Source of the DNA: Streptomyces populi
GTDB lineage: Bacteria > Actinomycetota > Actinomycetes > Streptomycetales > Streptomycetaceae
Direction of reading: 5' to 3'
Length of the DNA: 64,000 nt
NCBI RefSeq assembly: GCF_002911015.1
Contig: NZ_KZ626845.1
Coordinates: 1 to 64,000, forward strand
The stretch's first letter is position 1, and every line of letters starts with the position of its first letter. Below the pieces are notes generated by a model. That model had not been told where the DNA came from and ran no database searches. It saw only the letters and a list, made by a program, of their open reading frames with translations. The translations under genes and the position numbers were made by a program. Below are positions 43,450-51,234 of this stretch, piece after piece.

Positions 43450-44388
43450 TTACTTGAGAGTCGCCGAAGTGAGACCTGCCTGGACCTGGCGCTGGAAGGA
43501 CAGGTAGACGATCAGCATGGGGATCATGGAGATCGTGACGCCGGCGAACAGGACCGGCAGGTCGGTGGCGTACCCCTGCTGCTGCTGGAGCTGGATGAGA
43601 CCCTGGGTCAGGACGTAGCGCTCCGGGTCCGAGCTGGTCTGCGGCTGCATCAGCACCGAGGGCAGGATGTACTGGTTCCACTGGCCCAGGACGTTGAAGA
43701 TGCCGACGCTGAGCAGTCCGGGCTTGGCCATGGGCAGCATGACCTGGAAGAACGCCCGGGTGTGCGAGGCCCCGTCGAGCACCGCCGCCTCGAAGACCGC
43801 GGTGGGCAGCGTCCGGAAGAACGCGTGCATGAAGAACACCGTGAACGGCAGCGAGTAGGCCACGTACACCAGGACCAGGCCTTGGTAGGTGTTCAGCATG
43901 TCGAGGCGCTTGACCATGAAGAACAGCGGCACCAGGGCCAGGAAGACGGGGAACATGGCCCCGCCGACGAAGAAGTAGTAGATGATCCGGTTGCCCGGGA
44001 ACTCGTAGCGGGCCAGCACGTACGCCGCCATCGCGCCGAGCAGCATCGTCAGCGGGACCGAGAACACCAGGACGATCAGGGTGTTGACGAAGTAGTCGCC
44101 GATGCCCTTGTTCCAGGCCCGGCCGAAGACGTCGAGCTGCCAGTTCGAGGGCCAGCTGAGGGCCGACCCGCCGATCTGCGCGTCGGTCTTGAAGGAGCTC
44201 AGGACCAGCCAGAGCAGCGGCAGGATGATGAGGACCGCCCAGAGGGCGAGGAAGCCGTGCGAGAAGACGTTGAGGGCCATGCCCTCGGTGCGCTTGTCGC
44301 CCGGCCGCGGCGGCGCCTTCCTGGCGCTTCGCTGCGGGGGTACTGCGGCGCCGTCGACCTTCGCCGGCTCCGTCATGGGTGCGCTCAT
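43450..44388 (-). CDS. ngcG: N-acetylglucosamine/chitobiose ABC transporter permease NgcG (312 aa)
   Basis: A CUT1-family sugar permease (MalG type) with six helices: LALWAVLIILPLLWLVLSSF, FVNTLIVLVFSVPLTMLLGA, AYVLARYEFPGNRIIYYFFV, the EAA loop VFEAAVLDGASHTRAFFQVM, and DLPVLFAGVTISMIPMLIVY. The Pro/Arg/Lys-rich N-terminal extension is cytoplasmic. It pairs with NgcF; no ATPase is encoded, as expected because such transporters share MsiK. GGGAGA lies 9 nt before the ATG, 15 nt after ngcF. Confidence 0.85.
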   Translation of the reverse strand: MSAPMTEPAKVDGAAVPPQRSARKAPPRPGDKRTEGMALNVFSHGFLALWAVLIILPLLWLVLSSFKTDAQIGGSALSWPSNWQLDVFGRAWNKGIGDYFVNTLIVLVFSVPLTMLLGAMAAYVLARYEFPGNRIIYYFFVGGAMFPVFLALVPLFFMVKRLDMLNTYQGLVLVYVAYSLPFTVFFMHAFFRTLPTAVFEAAVLDGASHTRAFFQVMLPMAKPGLLSVGIFNVLGQWNQYILPSVLMQPQTSSDPERYVLTQGLIQLQQQQGYATDLPVLFAGVTISMIPMLIVYLSFQRQVQAGLTSATLK

Positions 44389-44403
44389 AGTCGTGTCTCC
44401 CGC

Positions 44404-45336
44404 TCAGAACTCGATGCGCTCGCGGCGGGTGGCGCGCAGCGTGACCACGGACAGGACGAGGGTGAGGAGGAGCATGACGACGCCCATGGCACAGGCGTAG
44501 CCGCTCTTTCCGAAGTAGAGGAAGTTGCGCATCATGACGTTCGCCATGACCTCGCTGTGGTGGTCGGGCCCGCCGCCGTAGCCGGTGCCCTGGGTCATGG
44601 TCGAGACGAGGACGAACATGTCCATCGCGATGATGCCCAGATAGACCCAGGCGGTCTGCACCGTGTCCCACAGCAGGGGCAGGGTGACCCGGAAGAAGGT
44701 GTGGGAGCGGCTCGCGCCGTCCAGCAGCGCGGCCTCGTAGATGTCCCTCGGGATGGACTGCATGGCGGCGGAGAACAGCACCAGGTAGAAGCCGACGCCG
44801 TGCCAGACGACGACCGCCATCAGGCACCAGAGCACCAGGTTCGGCTCGTTCATCCACTCGACGGGGCTGTTGCCGTCGACCAGGTGGAGCTTGATCAGCA
44901 GGCCGTTGAGCAGACCGCCGCCGTCACTGCGGTAGACGGCTCCGAAGAGCACCGCGAGGATCGCGAGCGACAGCACCTGCGGGAAGAAGTACACGATCTT
45001 GTAGAAGCGCGAGCCGGCGACGCCCTGGACGCCGCCGGCGCCGCCCCGCCCGCCCGCGTTCACCATGAAGGCGAAGAAGAGGGCGAGCAGGATGGTGATC
45101 ACCGGGATGAACACCAGGAACAGGATGTTGTGCCAGATCGCCTGGAGGAATACGTCGTCCTGGAACAACGCCTTGTAATTGTCCAGGCCGACGAATCCGA
45201 ACGTCTGCGACTGGCCCTGCCAGTCGGTGAAGGAGTAACCGATGGTCTGTACATAAGGCCAGATCACGAAGATCAGATACAGCGCCAAAGGTGCGAGGAG
45301 AAACCCCGCGACGAACCGGTACTGCCCTTTTCGCAT
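44404..45336 (-). CDS. ngcF: N-acetylglucosamine/chitobiose ABC transporter permease NgcF (310 aa)
   Basis: A MalF-type CUT1 permease: FVAGFLLAPLALYLIFVIWP, YVQTIGYSFTDWQGQSQTFG, NILFLVFIPVITILLALFFA, YFFPQVLSLAILAVLFGAVY, with the EAA loop IYEAALLDGASRSHTFFRVT. A Gly-rich insertion (NAGGRGGAGG) precedes the third helix. It lies between ngcE (34-nt gap) and ngcG (15-nt gap) in one operon. The assignment to NgcF rests on the substrate-binding protein next to it and the position beside rok7B7, as in S. coelicolor SCO6005-6007. Confidence 0.85.
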   Translation of the reverse strand: MRKGQYRFVAGFLLAPLALYLIFVIWPYVQTIGYSFTDWQGQSQTFGFVGLDNYKALFQDDVFLQAIWHNILFLVFIPVITILLALFFAFMVNAGGRGGAGGVQGVAGSRFYKIVYFFPQVLSLAILAVLFGAVYRSDGGGLLNGLLIKLHLVDGNSPVEWMNEPNLVLWCLMAVVVWHGVGFYLVLFSAAMQSIPRDIYEAALLDGASRSHTFFRVTLPLLWDTVQTAWVYLGIIAMDMFVLVSTMTQGTGYGGGPDHHSEVMANVMMRNFLYFGKSGYACAMGVVMLLLTLVLSVVTLRATRRERIEF

Positions 45337-45370
45337 GGCATCCTGCCCCTGGTGTTCCGGGTTTGAGTGA

Positions 45371-46819
45371 TCAGTCGCGGTGGTTCTTCTTGGAAGCCGG
45401 GTCCTTGGCCGCCTTGTCGACCGCCGCCTGGGCCCGCTTCAGCCATTCCTTGGGCTGGATGCGCTTGGCCATCAGCTCGTTGGACGCGTTCTGGATCGCC
45501 ACGTCCATCTCGCTGTACCAGTTGGGGTACAGGTAGTTGAAGGAGTTCTCGCCCGCGGCCTTGGACGCCTCGACCGTGGACTGCGTACCGGGACGCAGCT
45601 GCACGCCGTCGGACACGCCGTCCTTGAGGATGGTGAGCGAGTTGGCCTTCTGGGCGAAGAGCGTCGACCACTCCTTGGAGAGCATGGAGCGCATGAACTC
45701 CTGTGCCTCGGGCAGGTTCGCGGCCTTCGCGGGGATGATGAACGGCTCGCCCGAGCCGGCCCGGATCGCCTCGAACGGCAGCTTGTCGCCCGGCAGGCTC
45801 GGCATCGGCATGAACTTCATGTCGAAGTCCGGCGGGGTCTGCTTGAGCTGCTCGTTCTCCAGCCAGGAGCCACAGGTGATGAACGCGGCCTTGTACTGGT
45901 TCCACCGGGTCTGCGACTCGGTGTGGGTCAGGCCGTTGGTGCCGGCCAGCAAGTAGCCCTTCTCCACGACCTCGTAGACGGCCTCGATGGCCGCCTTGGC
46001 GGCGTCGGAGCCGACGAACGCCTTGGGGTCGAGGTTGTCGATCGCCTTCATGGCGTCCAGGCCGCCCTGCTTGGCGATCAGGTCCATGATGGCGACGTTG
46101 ATGTAGTACGGGTACTTGCCCTGGTGCGCGAGACCGCCGATGCCCTGCGACTTGGCGTCCTTGCAGATGGCGAGGAAGTCGTCCCAGGTCTTGGGCACCT
46201 CCCAGCCCTTCTCCTTGAAGAGCTTGCCGGAGTACCACAACCCCCACACCGTGTAGATGTAGTTGAGGGCCACGACCTTGCCGCCCTGGAGGCCCGGGTC
46301 GAGGGTGCCCGGGATCAGCGTGTCGCGGACCTTCTTCGACGGGTCGTCGATGGACGGGGCGTCGAGGACCGCGGCCAGGTCGAGGAGCTGACCGTTCTTG
46401 TAGAGCACGTCCAGCTTGATCTGCTGGGCGCCCGAGTCGTCGACGATGTCCGGCGGGTTGCCGCCGTTGAAGCGCGGCTGGAGCTTGCCGGTGATCTCCT
46501 GGGTACCGGTGTGGGCGCTCTTGGTGCCCCACTTCTTGTCGAACGCCGCTTCCCACGCCTTGGCGTAGTCGTCGCCGTAGCCGCCCTTGAAGACGACGAC
46601 GTCGAGCTTGCCGCCGCCCTTCTTCACTCCGAAGGGGTTGTCCTTGCTGGTCTTGCCGGTGCCCTTGTCGTCCGACTTGTCGTCACCGCCCCCGCTCGCA
46701 CACGCGGACAGGAAGCTCATCGTGGGGACAGTGATCAAGCCAAGTGCGGCCGACCTCTTGATGAGGTCGCGGCGGCCGACACCCTCGGGGCTGCTGTTCT
46801 CGGCGGAAGTGGATCCCAT
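45371..46819 (-). CDS. ngcE: N-acetylglucosamine/chitobiose-binding lipoprotein NgcE (482 aa)
   Basis: A twin-arginine-like signal (GRRDLIKRSAALGLITVP) ends in the lipobox LSAC with Cys40, suggesting Tat export and lipidation. The rest is a CUT1 solute-binding protein: KLDVVVFKGGYGDDYAKAWE, FNGGNPPDIVDDSG, LNYIYTVWGLWYSGKLFKEK, AAFITCGSWLENEQLKQTPP, SGEPFIIPAKAANLPEAQEF. Reported NgcE proteins bind GlcNAc and N,N'-diacetylchitobiose. ATG 46819 has GAGG 8 nt upstream. A dre-like DasR site lies about 200 nt upstream. It is first gene of ngcEFG and divergent from the GH92 gene. Confidence 0.88.
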   Translation of the reverse strand: MGSTSAENSSPEGVGRRDLIKRSAALGLITVPTMSFLSACASGGGDDKSDDKGTGKTSKDNPFGVKKGGGKLDVVVFKGGYGDDYAKAWEAAFDKKWGTKSAHTGTQEITGKLQPRFNGGNPPDIVDDSGAQQIKLDVLYKNGQLLDLAAVLDAPSIDDPSKKVRDTLIPGTLDPGLQGGKVVALNYIYTVWGLWYSGKLFKEKGWEVPKTWDDFLAICKDAKSQGIGGLAHQGKYPYYINVAIMDLIAKQGGLDAMKAIDNLDPKAFVGSDAAKAAIEAVYEVVEKGYLLAGTNGLTHTESQTRWNQYKAAFITCGSWLENEQLKQTPPDFDMKFMPMPSLPGDKLPFEAIRAGSGEPFIIPAKAANLPEAQEFMRSMLSKEWSTLFAQKANSLTILKDGVSDGVQLRPGTQSTVEASKAAGENSFNYLYPNWYSEMDVAIQNASNELMAKRIQPKEWLKRAQAAVDKAAKDPASKKNHRD

Positions 46820-46932
46820 GCTCAAGTCCTCGCCTTCTCCAGGACTCAGGCGGTGAACCGGATCCTCCCCGGCACCGCGGTCAGTTCAAGCTGGGGTCGT
46901 GCGTGGGGGATTCAACGGGACGGACCGGTATT

Positions 46933-47035
46933 ACGTGTATGGACCACGCTCCGACGTCCCGCGGAATTACCCTCTGGGTCCTGCCTGTCCAGAGCCGGTC
47001 GCTCGACCGGCCGGACGCGACAGGTATAGTCCACT
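46933..47035. promoter_or_regulatory. DasR-type (dre-like) sites upstream of ngcE
   Basis: ACAGGTATAGTCCACT (47020-47035) matches the DasR-responsive element consensus ACTGGTCTAGACCACT at 13 of 16 positions. A weaker match, 11 of 16, lies at 46933-46948, nearer the ngcE start. DasR is the GlcNAc-responsive GntR regulator of chitin and GlcNAc genes in Streptomyces, so sites here fit the operon. The surrounding gene-free region 46820-47306 also holds the GH92 promoter elements. Confidence 0.55.
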
Positions 47036-47220
47036 TCCCGCCAGCGGAGCAAGATCGAATGCAGGTTTGGCCGCCGGTCTTTTCCGAGTTGAGACCTCAC
47101 GGAAATATGGGGCACCCCAGGACCACCCCGGCGAAGATCCACAGGACGCCGGCCTCCCGCAATGAACGCAATGCACGTTTCGTCACACGGTATTCACCCC
47201 GGATGCCACACCCAACACCC

Positions 47221-47282
47221 TTGACATCCCTGTCAACTTGACGCCCAAATGGTCCTTGCGCATCGAAATTGACAACGTTGTC
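47221..47282 (+). promoter_or_regulatory. Palindromic operators ahead of the first GH92 gene
   Basis: TTGACATCCCTGTCAA (47221-47236) and the perfect palindrome GACAACGTTGTC (47271-47282) lie 86 and 36 nt before the start. The second is identical to one upstream of the other GH92 gene. The CG-centred shape is typical of LacI-family operators. Confidence 0.65.
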
Positions 47283-47306
47283 CACGTGCAGGGAGGGTGC
47301 TCGCGC

Positions 47307-50300
47307 ATGCAGCACAGAGCTCGGTACAGACAGGGTTCCACGCGACGGAGGGGATGGCGTTCCCCGGGTGCACTGGGAGTGGCGGCCCTCTCCCTGTTAG
47401 CGGCCTCCCAGGGCGTCGCGGTCGCCCTGCCCGTCCAAACCGCCAAGCCCGACCGGGAGTTCAGCTCCTCGTTCGAAGCGGGTGATCCGGCCCCGGACTG
47501 GCTCAACACGGTGGACACCGCCGCCGACGGGACGAAGCGGTCCTCCGGCGTCGACGGCGGCTACAGCACCGGCATCCCCGGCAACGTGACCGACCACGTC
47601 ACCGACGTGCGGGCCAGCGGCGAGAACACCGGCGCGGGCGAGGTCAAGGAGAACCTCGTCGACGGTGAGTCGAGCACCAAGTGGCTGACCTTCGAGCCCA
47701 CCGGCTGGGCGGAGTTCGACCTGGACGCACCGGTCAAGGCGGTCACGTACGCGCTCACGTCCGCAAACGACCACGACGAACGCGACCCGAAGGACTGGAC
47801 GCTCCAGGGCTCCACCGACGGCAAGGACTGGAAGACCCTCGACACCCGCTCCGGGGAGTCCTTCGGCGAGCGGTTCCAGACGAAGACGTACGACATCCAG
47901 AGCCCCGTCGAGTACCAGCACTTCCGGCTCGACGTGACGAAGAACGACGGCGGCGACATCCTCCAGATCGCCGACGTCCAGTTCTCGACGGGACGGGACG
48001 ACGACCCGACGCCCAAGGACATGCTCTCGCTCGTGGACCGGGGGCCGAGCGGCTCGCCGACCGCGAAGGCGGGCGCGGGCTTCACGGGCAAACGGGCCCT
48101 GCGCTACGCGGGCACCCACAAGGGCGAGGGCCGGGCGTACTCGTACAACAAGGTGTTCGACGTGAACGTCGCCGTCGGGCGCGGCACCGAACTGTCGTAC
48201 CGGATCTTCCCCTCGATGGCGGACGGCGACCGGGACTACGACGCCACGAACGTGGCCGTGGACCTGGTCTTCACCGACGGCACCTCGCTCAGCGGCCTGA
48301 ACGCCGTGGACCAGCACGGATTCACGCTGACGCCGCAGGGGCAGGGCGCGGCCAAGGTGCTGTACGTCAACCAGTGGAACAACGTCTCCTCGCGGATCGG
48401 TTCCGTCGCGGCCGGGAAGACCGTCGACCGGATCCTCCTCGCGTACGACTCGCCGAAGGGCCCCGCGAAGTTCCGCGGCTGGCTCGACGACGTCGCGCTG
48501 CGCACGGCCGCTCCGCAGAAGCCCCCGGCGCACCTGGCCGACTACGCGCTCACGACCCGCGGCACCAACTCCAGCGGCGGATTCTCGCGCGGCAACAACT
48601 TCCCGGCGACGGCCGTGCCGCACGGCTTCAACTTCTGGACGCCGGTGACCAACGCGGGCTCGCTGAGCTGGCTGTACGACTACGCCCGCGCCAACAACGC
48701 GGACAACCTGCCCACCATCCAGGCGTTCAGCGCGAGCCACGAGCCGAGCCCCTGGATGGGCGACCGGCAGACCTTCCAGGTGATGCCGTCGGCCGCCTCC
48801 GGCACCCCGGACACCGGCCGGGAAGCCCGTGAACTGGCCTTCCGGCACGAGAACGAGACCGCGCGGCCGTACTACTACGGCGTGACGTTCGAGAACGGTC
48901 TCAAGGCGGAGATGGCCCCGACCGATCACGCCGCCGCCCTGCGCTTCACCTATCCCGGCGACGACGCGAGCGTGGTCCTCGACAACGTCACCGAGCAGGC
49001 GGGCCTGACGCTGGACACCTCGGCGGGCGTGATCACCGGCTACTCGGACGTGAAGTCCGGCCTGTCGACCGGTGCCACCCGGCTCTTCGTCTACGGCGTC
49101 TTCGACGCGCCCGTGACCGAGGGCTCCTCCAGCGGCGTCAAGGGCTACCTGAGGTTCAAGGCCGGCTCCGACCACACCGTCACCCTGCGCCTGGCCACCT
49201 CGCTCATCAGCCTCGACCAGGCCAAGGACAACCTGCGCCAGGAGATCCCGGACGGCACCTCGTTCGACGCCGTCAAGAAGGACGCGCGCAGGCAGTGGGA
49301 CCGACTGTTCGGCCGGATCGAGGTGCAGGGTGCCACGCCGGACCAGCTCACCACGCTGTACTCCAGCATGTACCGGCTCTACCTCTACCCGAACTCCGGC
49401 TTCGAGAAGGTCGGTTCGAAGTACCAGTACGCCTCGCCGTTCTCCCCGATGCCGGGTCCGGACACCCCGACCCACACCGGGGCGAAGATCGTCGACGGCA
49501 AGGTGTACGTCAACAACGGCTTCTGGGACACCTACCGCACGACCTGGCCCGCGTACTCGTTCCTGACACCAGGTCAGGCGGGCGAGATGGTCGACGGATT
49601 CGTGCAGCAGTACAAGGACGGCGGCTGGACCTCGCGCTGGTCCTCGCCCGGCTACGCGGACCTGATGACCGGCACCTCCTCGGACGTGGCGTTCGCGGAC
49701 GCGTACGTCAAGGGCGTCGGCTTCGACGCGAAGGCGGCGTACGACGCGGCCCTGAAGAACGCCACCGTCGTCCCGCCGACCTCCGGCGTGGGCCGCAAGG
49801 GCATGGCCACCTCCCCCTTCCTCGGCTACACGAGCACCTCCACGGGCGAGGGCCTGTCCTGGGCCATGGAGGGCTACGTCAACGACTACGGCATCGCCCG
49901 GATGGGCAAGGCGCTCTACGAGAAGACCGGGGAGAAGCGCTACAAGGAGGAGTCGGACTACTTCCTCAACCGCTCCCGGGACTACGTGAACCTCTTCGAC
50001 TCCAAGGCCGGTTTCTTCCAGGGCCGTAACGCCAAGGGCGACTGGCGGGTCGACTCCGCCAAGTACGACCCGCGCGTGTGGGGTTACGACTACACGGAGA
50101 CCAACGGCTGGGGGTACGCGTTCACCGCGCCGCAGGACTCGCGCGGTCTCGCCAACCTGTACGGCGGCCGGGCCGCGCTCGCGGAGAAGCTCGACACGTA
50201 CTTCTCCACCCCCGAGACGGCCTCGCCCGACACCGTCGGCTCCTACGGCGGTGTCATCCACGAGATGACCGAGGCCCGGGACGTGCGGATGGGCCAGTAC

Positions 50301-51131
50301 GGGCACTCCAACCAGGTGGCCCACCACGTCAACTACATGTACGACGCGGCCGGGCAGCCCTGGAAGGCCCAGAAGAACGTCCGCGAGGTCCTCTCCCGCC
50401 TCTACACCGGCAGCGAGATCGGACAGGGCTACCACGGCGACGAGGACAACGGCGAGCAGTCGGCCTGGTTCCTCTTCTCCTCGCTCGGCTTCTACCCGCT
50501 GGTGATGGGCAGTGGCGAGTACGCCATCGGCTCCCCGCTGTTCACGAAGGTCACGGTCCATCTGGAGAACGGCAGGGACCTGGTCGTCAAGGCACCGCGC
50601 AACAGCACGAGGAACGTGTACGTGCAGGGCGTCCGGTTCAACGGCAAGCGCTGGAACTCGACCTCGCTCCCCCACTCGCTGATCACCCGTGGCGGGGTGC
50701 TGGAGTTCGACATGGGCGCCGAGCCGTCCAAGTGGGGCACCGGCAAGGACGCGGCACCGGTGTCGGTCACCGAGGACGACAAGGTGCCCTCGCCGCGCGC
50801 GGACACGCTCAAGGGGGACGGCGCCCTCTTCGACGACACCTCGGCGACGGACGCCACCGTCACCTCGGTGGACCTGCCGGCCGGCGCCGGCACCAAGGGG
50901 GTCCAGTACACGCTGACCTCCTCGGACCACGCCAAGGCCCCGACCGGGTGGACGCTCCAGGGTTCCCCGGACGGCACGACCTGGACGGACCTCGACAAGC
51001 GCTCCGGTGAGTCCTTCCCCTGGGACCGGCAGACCCGGGCGTTCACGGTCGCGGACCCCGGCTCGTACGCCCACTACCGTCTCGTCCTCGACGGCGAGTC
51101 GACCCTCGCGGAGGTGGAACTGCTGGCCTGA
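47307..51131 (+). CDS. Secreted GH92 alpha-mannosidase with discoidin-like domains (1274 aa)
   Basis: A signal peptide (to about residue 35) is followed by a discoidin/F5-8-type domain (about 75-225: WTLQGSTDGKDWKTLDTRSG) and a jelly-roll module (to about 410). The GH92 catalytic region follows: SRGNNFPATAVPHGFNFWTP, SSMYRLYLYPNSGFEKVGSK, GTSSDVAFADAYVKGVGFDA, GQYGHSNQVAHHVNYMYDAA and GYHGDEDNGEQSAWFLFSSL near residue 1043. A second discoidin-like segment at the C-terminus (WTLQGSPDGTTWTDLDKRSG) resembles the first. GH92 enzymes release alpha-linked mannose from N-glycan-type chains using Ca2+. GGAGGG precedes ATG 47307. It is convergent with a second GH92 gene and the terminator is shared. 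Confidence 0.9.
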   Translation: MQHRARYRQGSTRRRGWRSPGALGVAALSLLAASQGVAVALPVQTAKPDREFSSSFEAGDPAPDWLNTVDTAADGTKRSSGVDGGYSTGIPGNVTDHVTDVRASGENTGAGEVKENLVDGESSTKWLTFEPTGWAEFDLDAPVKAVTYALTSANDHDERDPKDWTLQGSTDGKDWKTLDTRSGESFGERFQTKTYDIQSPVEYQHFRLDVTKNDGGDILQIADVQFSTGRDDDPTPKDMLSLVDRGPSGSPTAKAGAGFTGKRALRYAGTHKGEGRAYSYNKVFDVNVAVGRGTELSYRIFPSMADGDRDYDATNVAVDLVFTDGTSLSGLNAVDQHGFTLTPQGQGAAKVLYVNQWNNVSSRIGSVAAGKTVDRILLAYDSPKGPAKFRGWLDDVALRTAAPQKPPAHLADYALTTRGTNSSGGFSRGNNFPATAVPHGFNFWTPVTNAGSLSWLYDYARANNADNLPTIQAFSASHEPSPWMGDRQTFQVMPSAASGTPDTGREARELAFRHENETARPYYYGVTFENGLKAEMAPTDHAAALRFTYPGDDASVVLDNVTEQAGLTLDTSAGVITGYSDVKSGLSTGATRLFVYGVFDAPVTEGSSSGVKGYLRFKAGSDHTVTLRLATSLISLDQAKDNLRQEIPDGTSFDAVKKDARRQWDRLFGRIEVQGATPDQLTTLYSSMYRLYLYPNSGFEKVGSKYQYASPFSPMPGPDTPTHTGAKIVDGKVYVNNGFWDTYRTTWPAYSFLTPGQAGEMVDGFVQQYKDGGWTSRWSSPGYADLMTGTSSDVAFADAYVKGVGFDAKAAYDAALKNATVVPPTSGVGRKGMATSPFLGYTSTSTGEGLSWAMEGYVNDYGIARMGKALYEKTGEKRYKEESDYFLNRSRDYVNLFDSKAGFFQGRNAKGDWRVDSAKYDPRVWGYDYTETNGWGYAFTAPQDSRGLANLYGGRAALAEKLDTYFSTPETASPDTVGSYGGVIHEMTEARDVRMGQYGHSNQVAHHVNYMYDAAGQPWKAQKNVREVLSRLYTGSEIGQGYHGDEDNGEQSAWFLFSSLGFYPLVMGSGEYAIGSPLFTKVTVHLENGRDLVVKAPRNSTRNVYVQGVRFNGKRWNSTSLPHSLITRGGVLEFDMGAEPSKWGTGKDAAPVSVTEDDKVPSPRADTLKGDGALFDDTSATDATVTSVDLPAGAGTKGVQYTLTSSDHAKAPTGWTLQGSPDGTTWTDLDKRSGESFPWDRQTRAFTVADPGSYAHYRLVLDGESTLAEVELLA

Positions 51132-51148
51132 GCCGCGCCCGACGGAAA

Positions 51149-51182
51149 AGGGGGCGGGCCCGGAGGAGACTCCGGGCCCGCC
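51149..51182. terminator. Bidirectional terminator between the two GH92 genes
   Basis: A perfect 15-bp stem (51149-51163 with 51168-51182) with loop gaga, preceded by aaaa on one side. Confidence 0.88.
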
Positions 51183-51234
51183 CCGCGTCCGTGTACGGGT
51201 GTTCGCGCGCGGGCCGGCTCACCGGCCCGTCAGG

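Noticed and set aside
47020..47035. TATAGT within the dre-like site as the main promoter of the first GH92 gene
   Set aside because: No matching -35, and it is almost 280 nt from the start; the DasR reading explains more positions.
47397..51074. A 1225-codon open frame opposite the first GH92 gene, and similar long frames opposite or beside most genes (for example 12074-14809 and 22234-24777 on the minus strand)
   Set aside because: They mirror the third-position GC bias of the real genes, have no ribosome sites, and encode Arg/Gly/Ala-rich sequence without recognisable domains.
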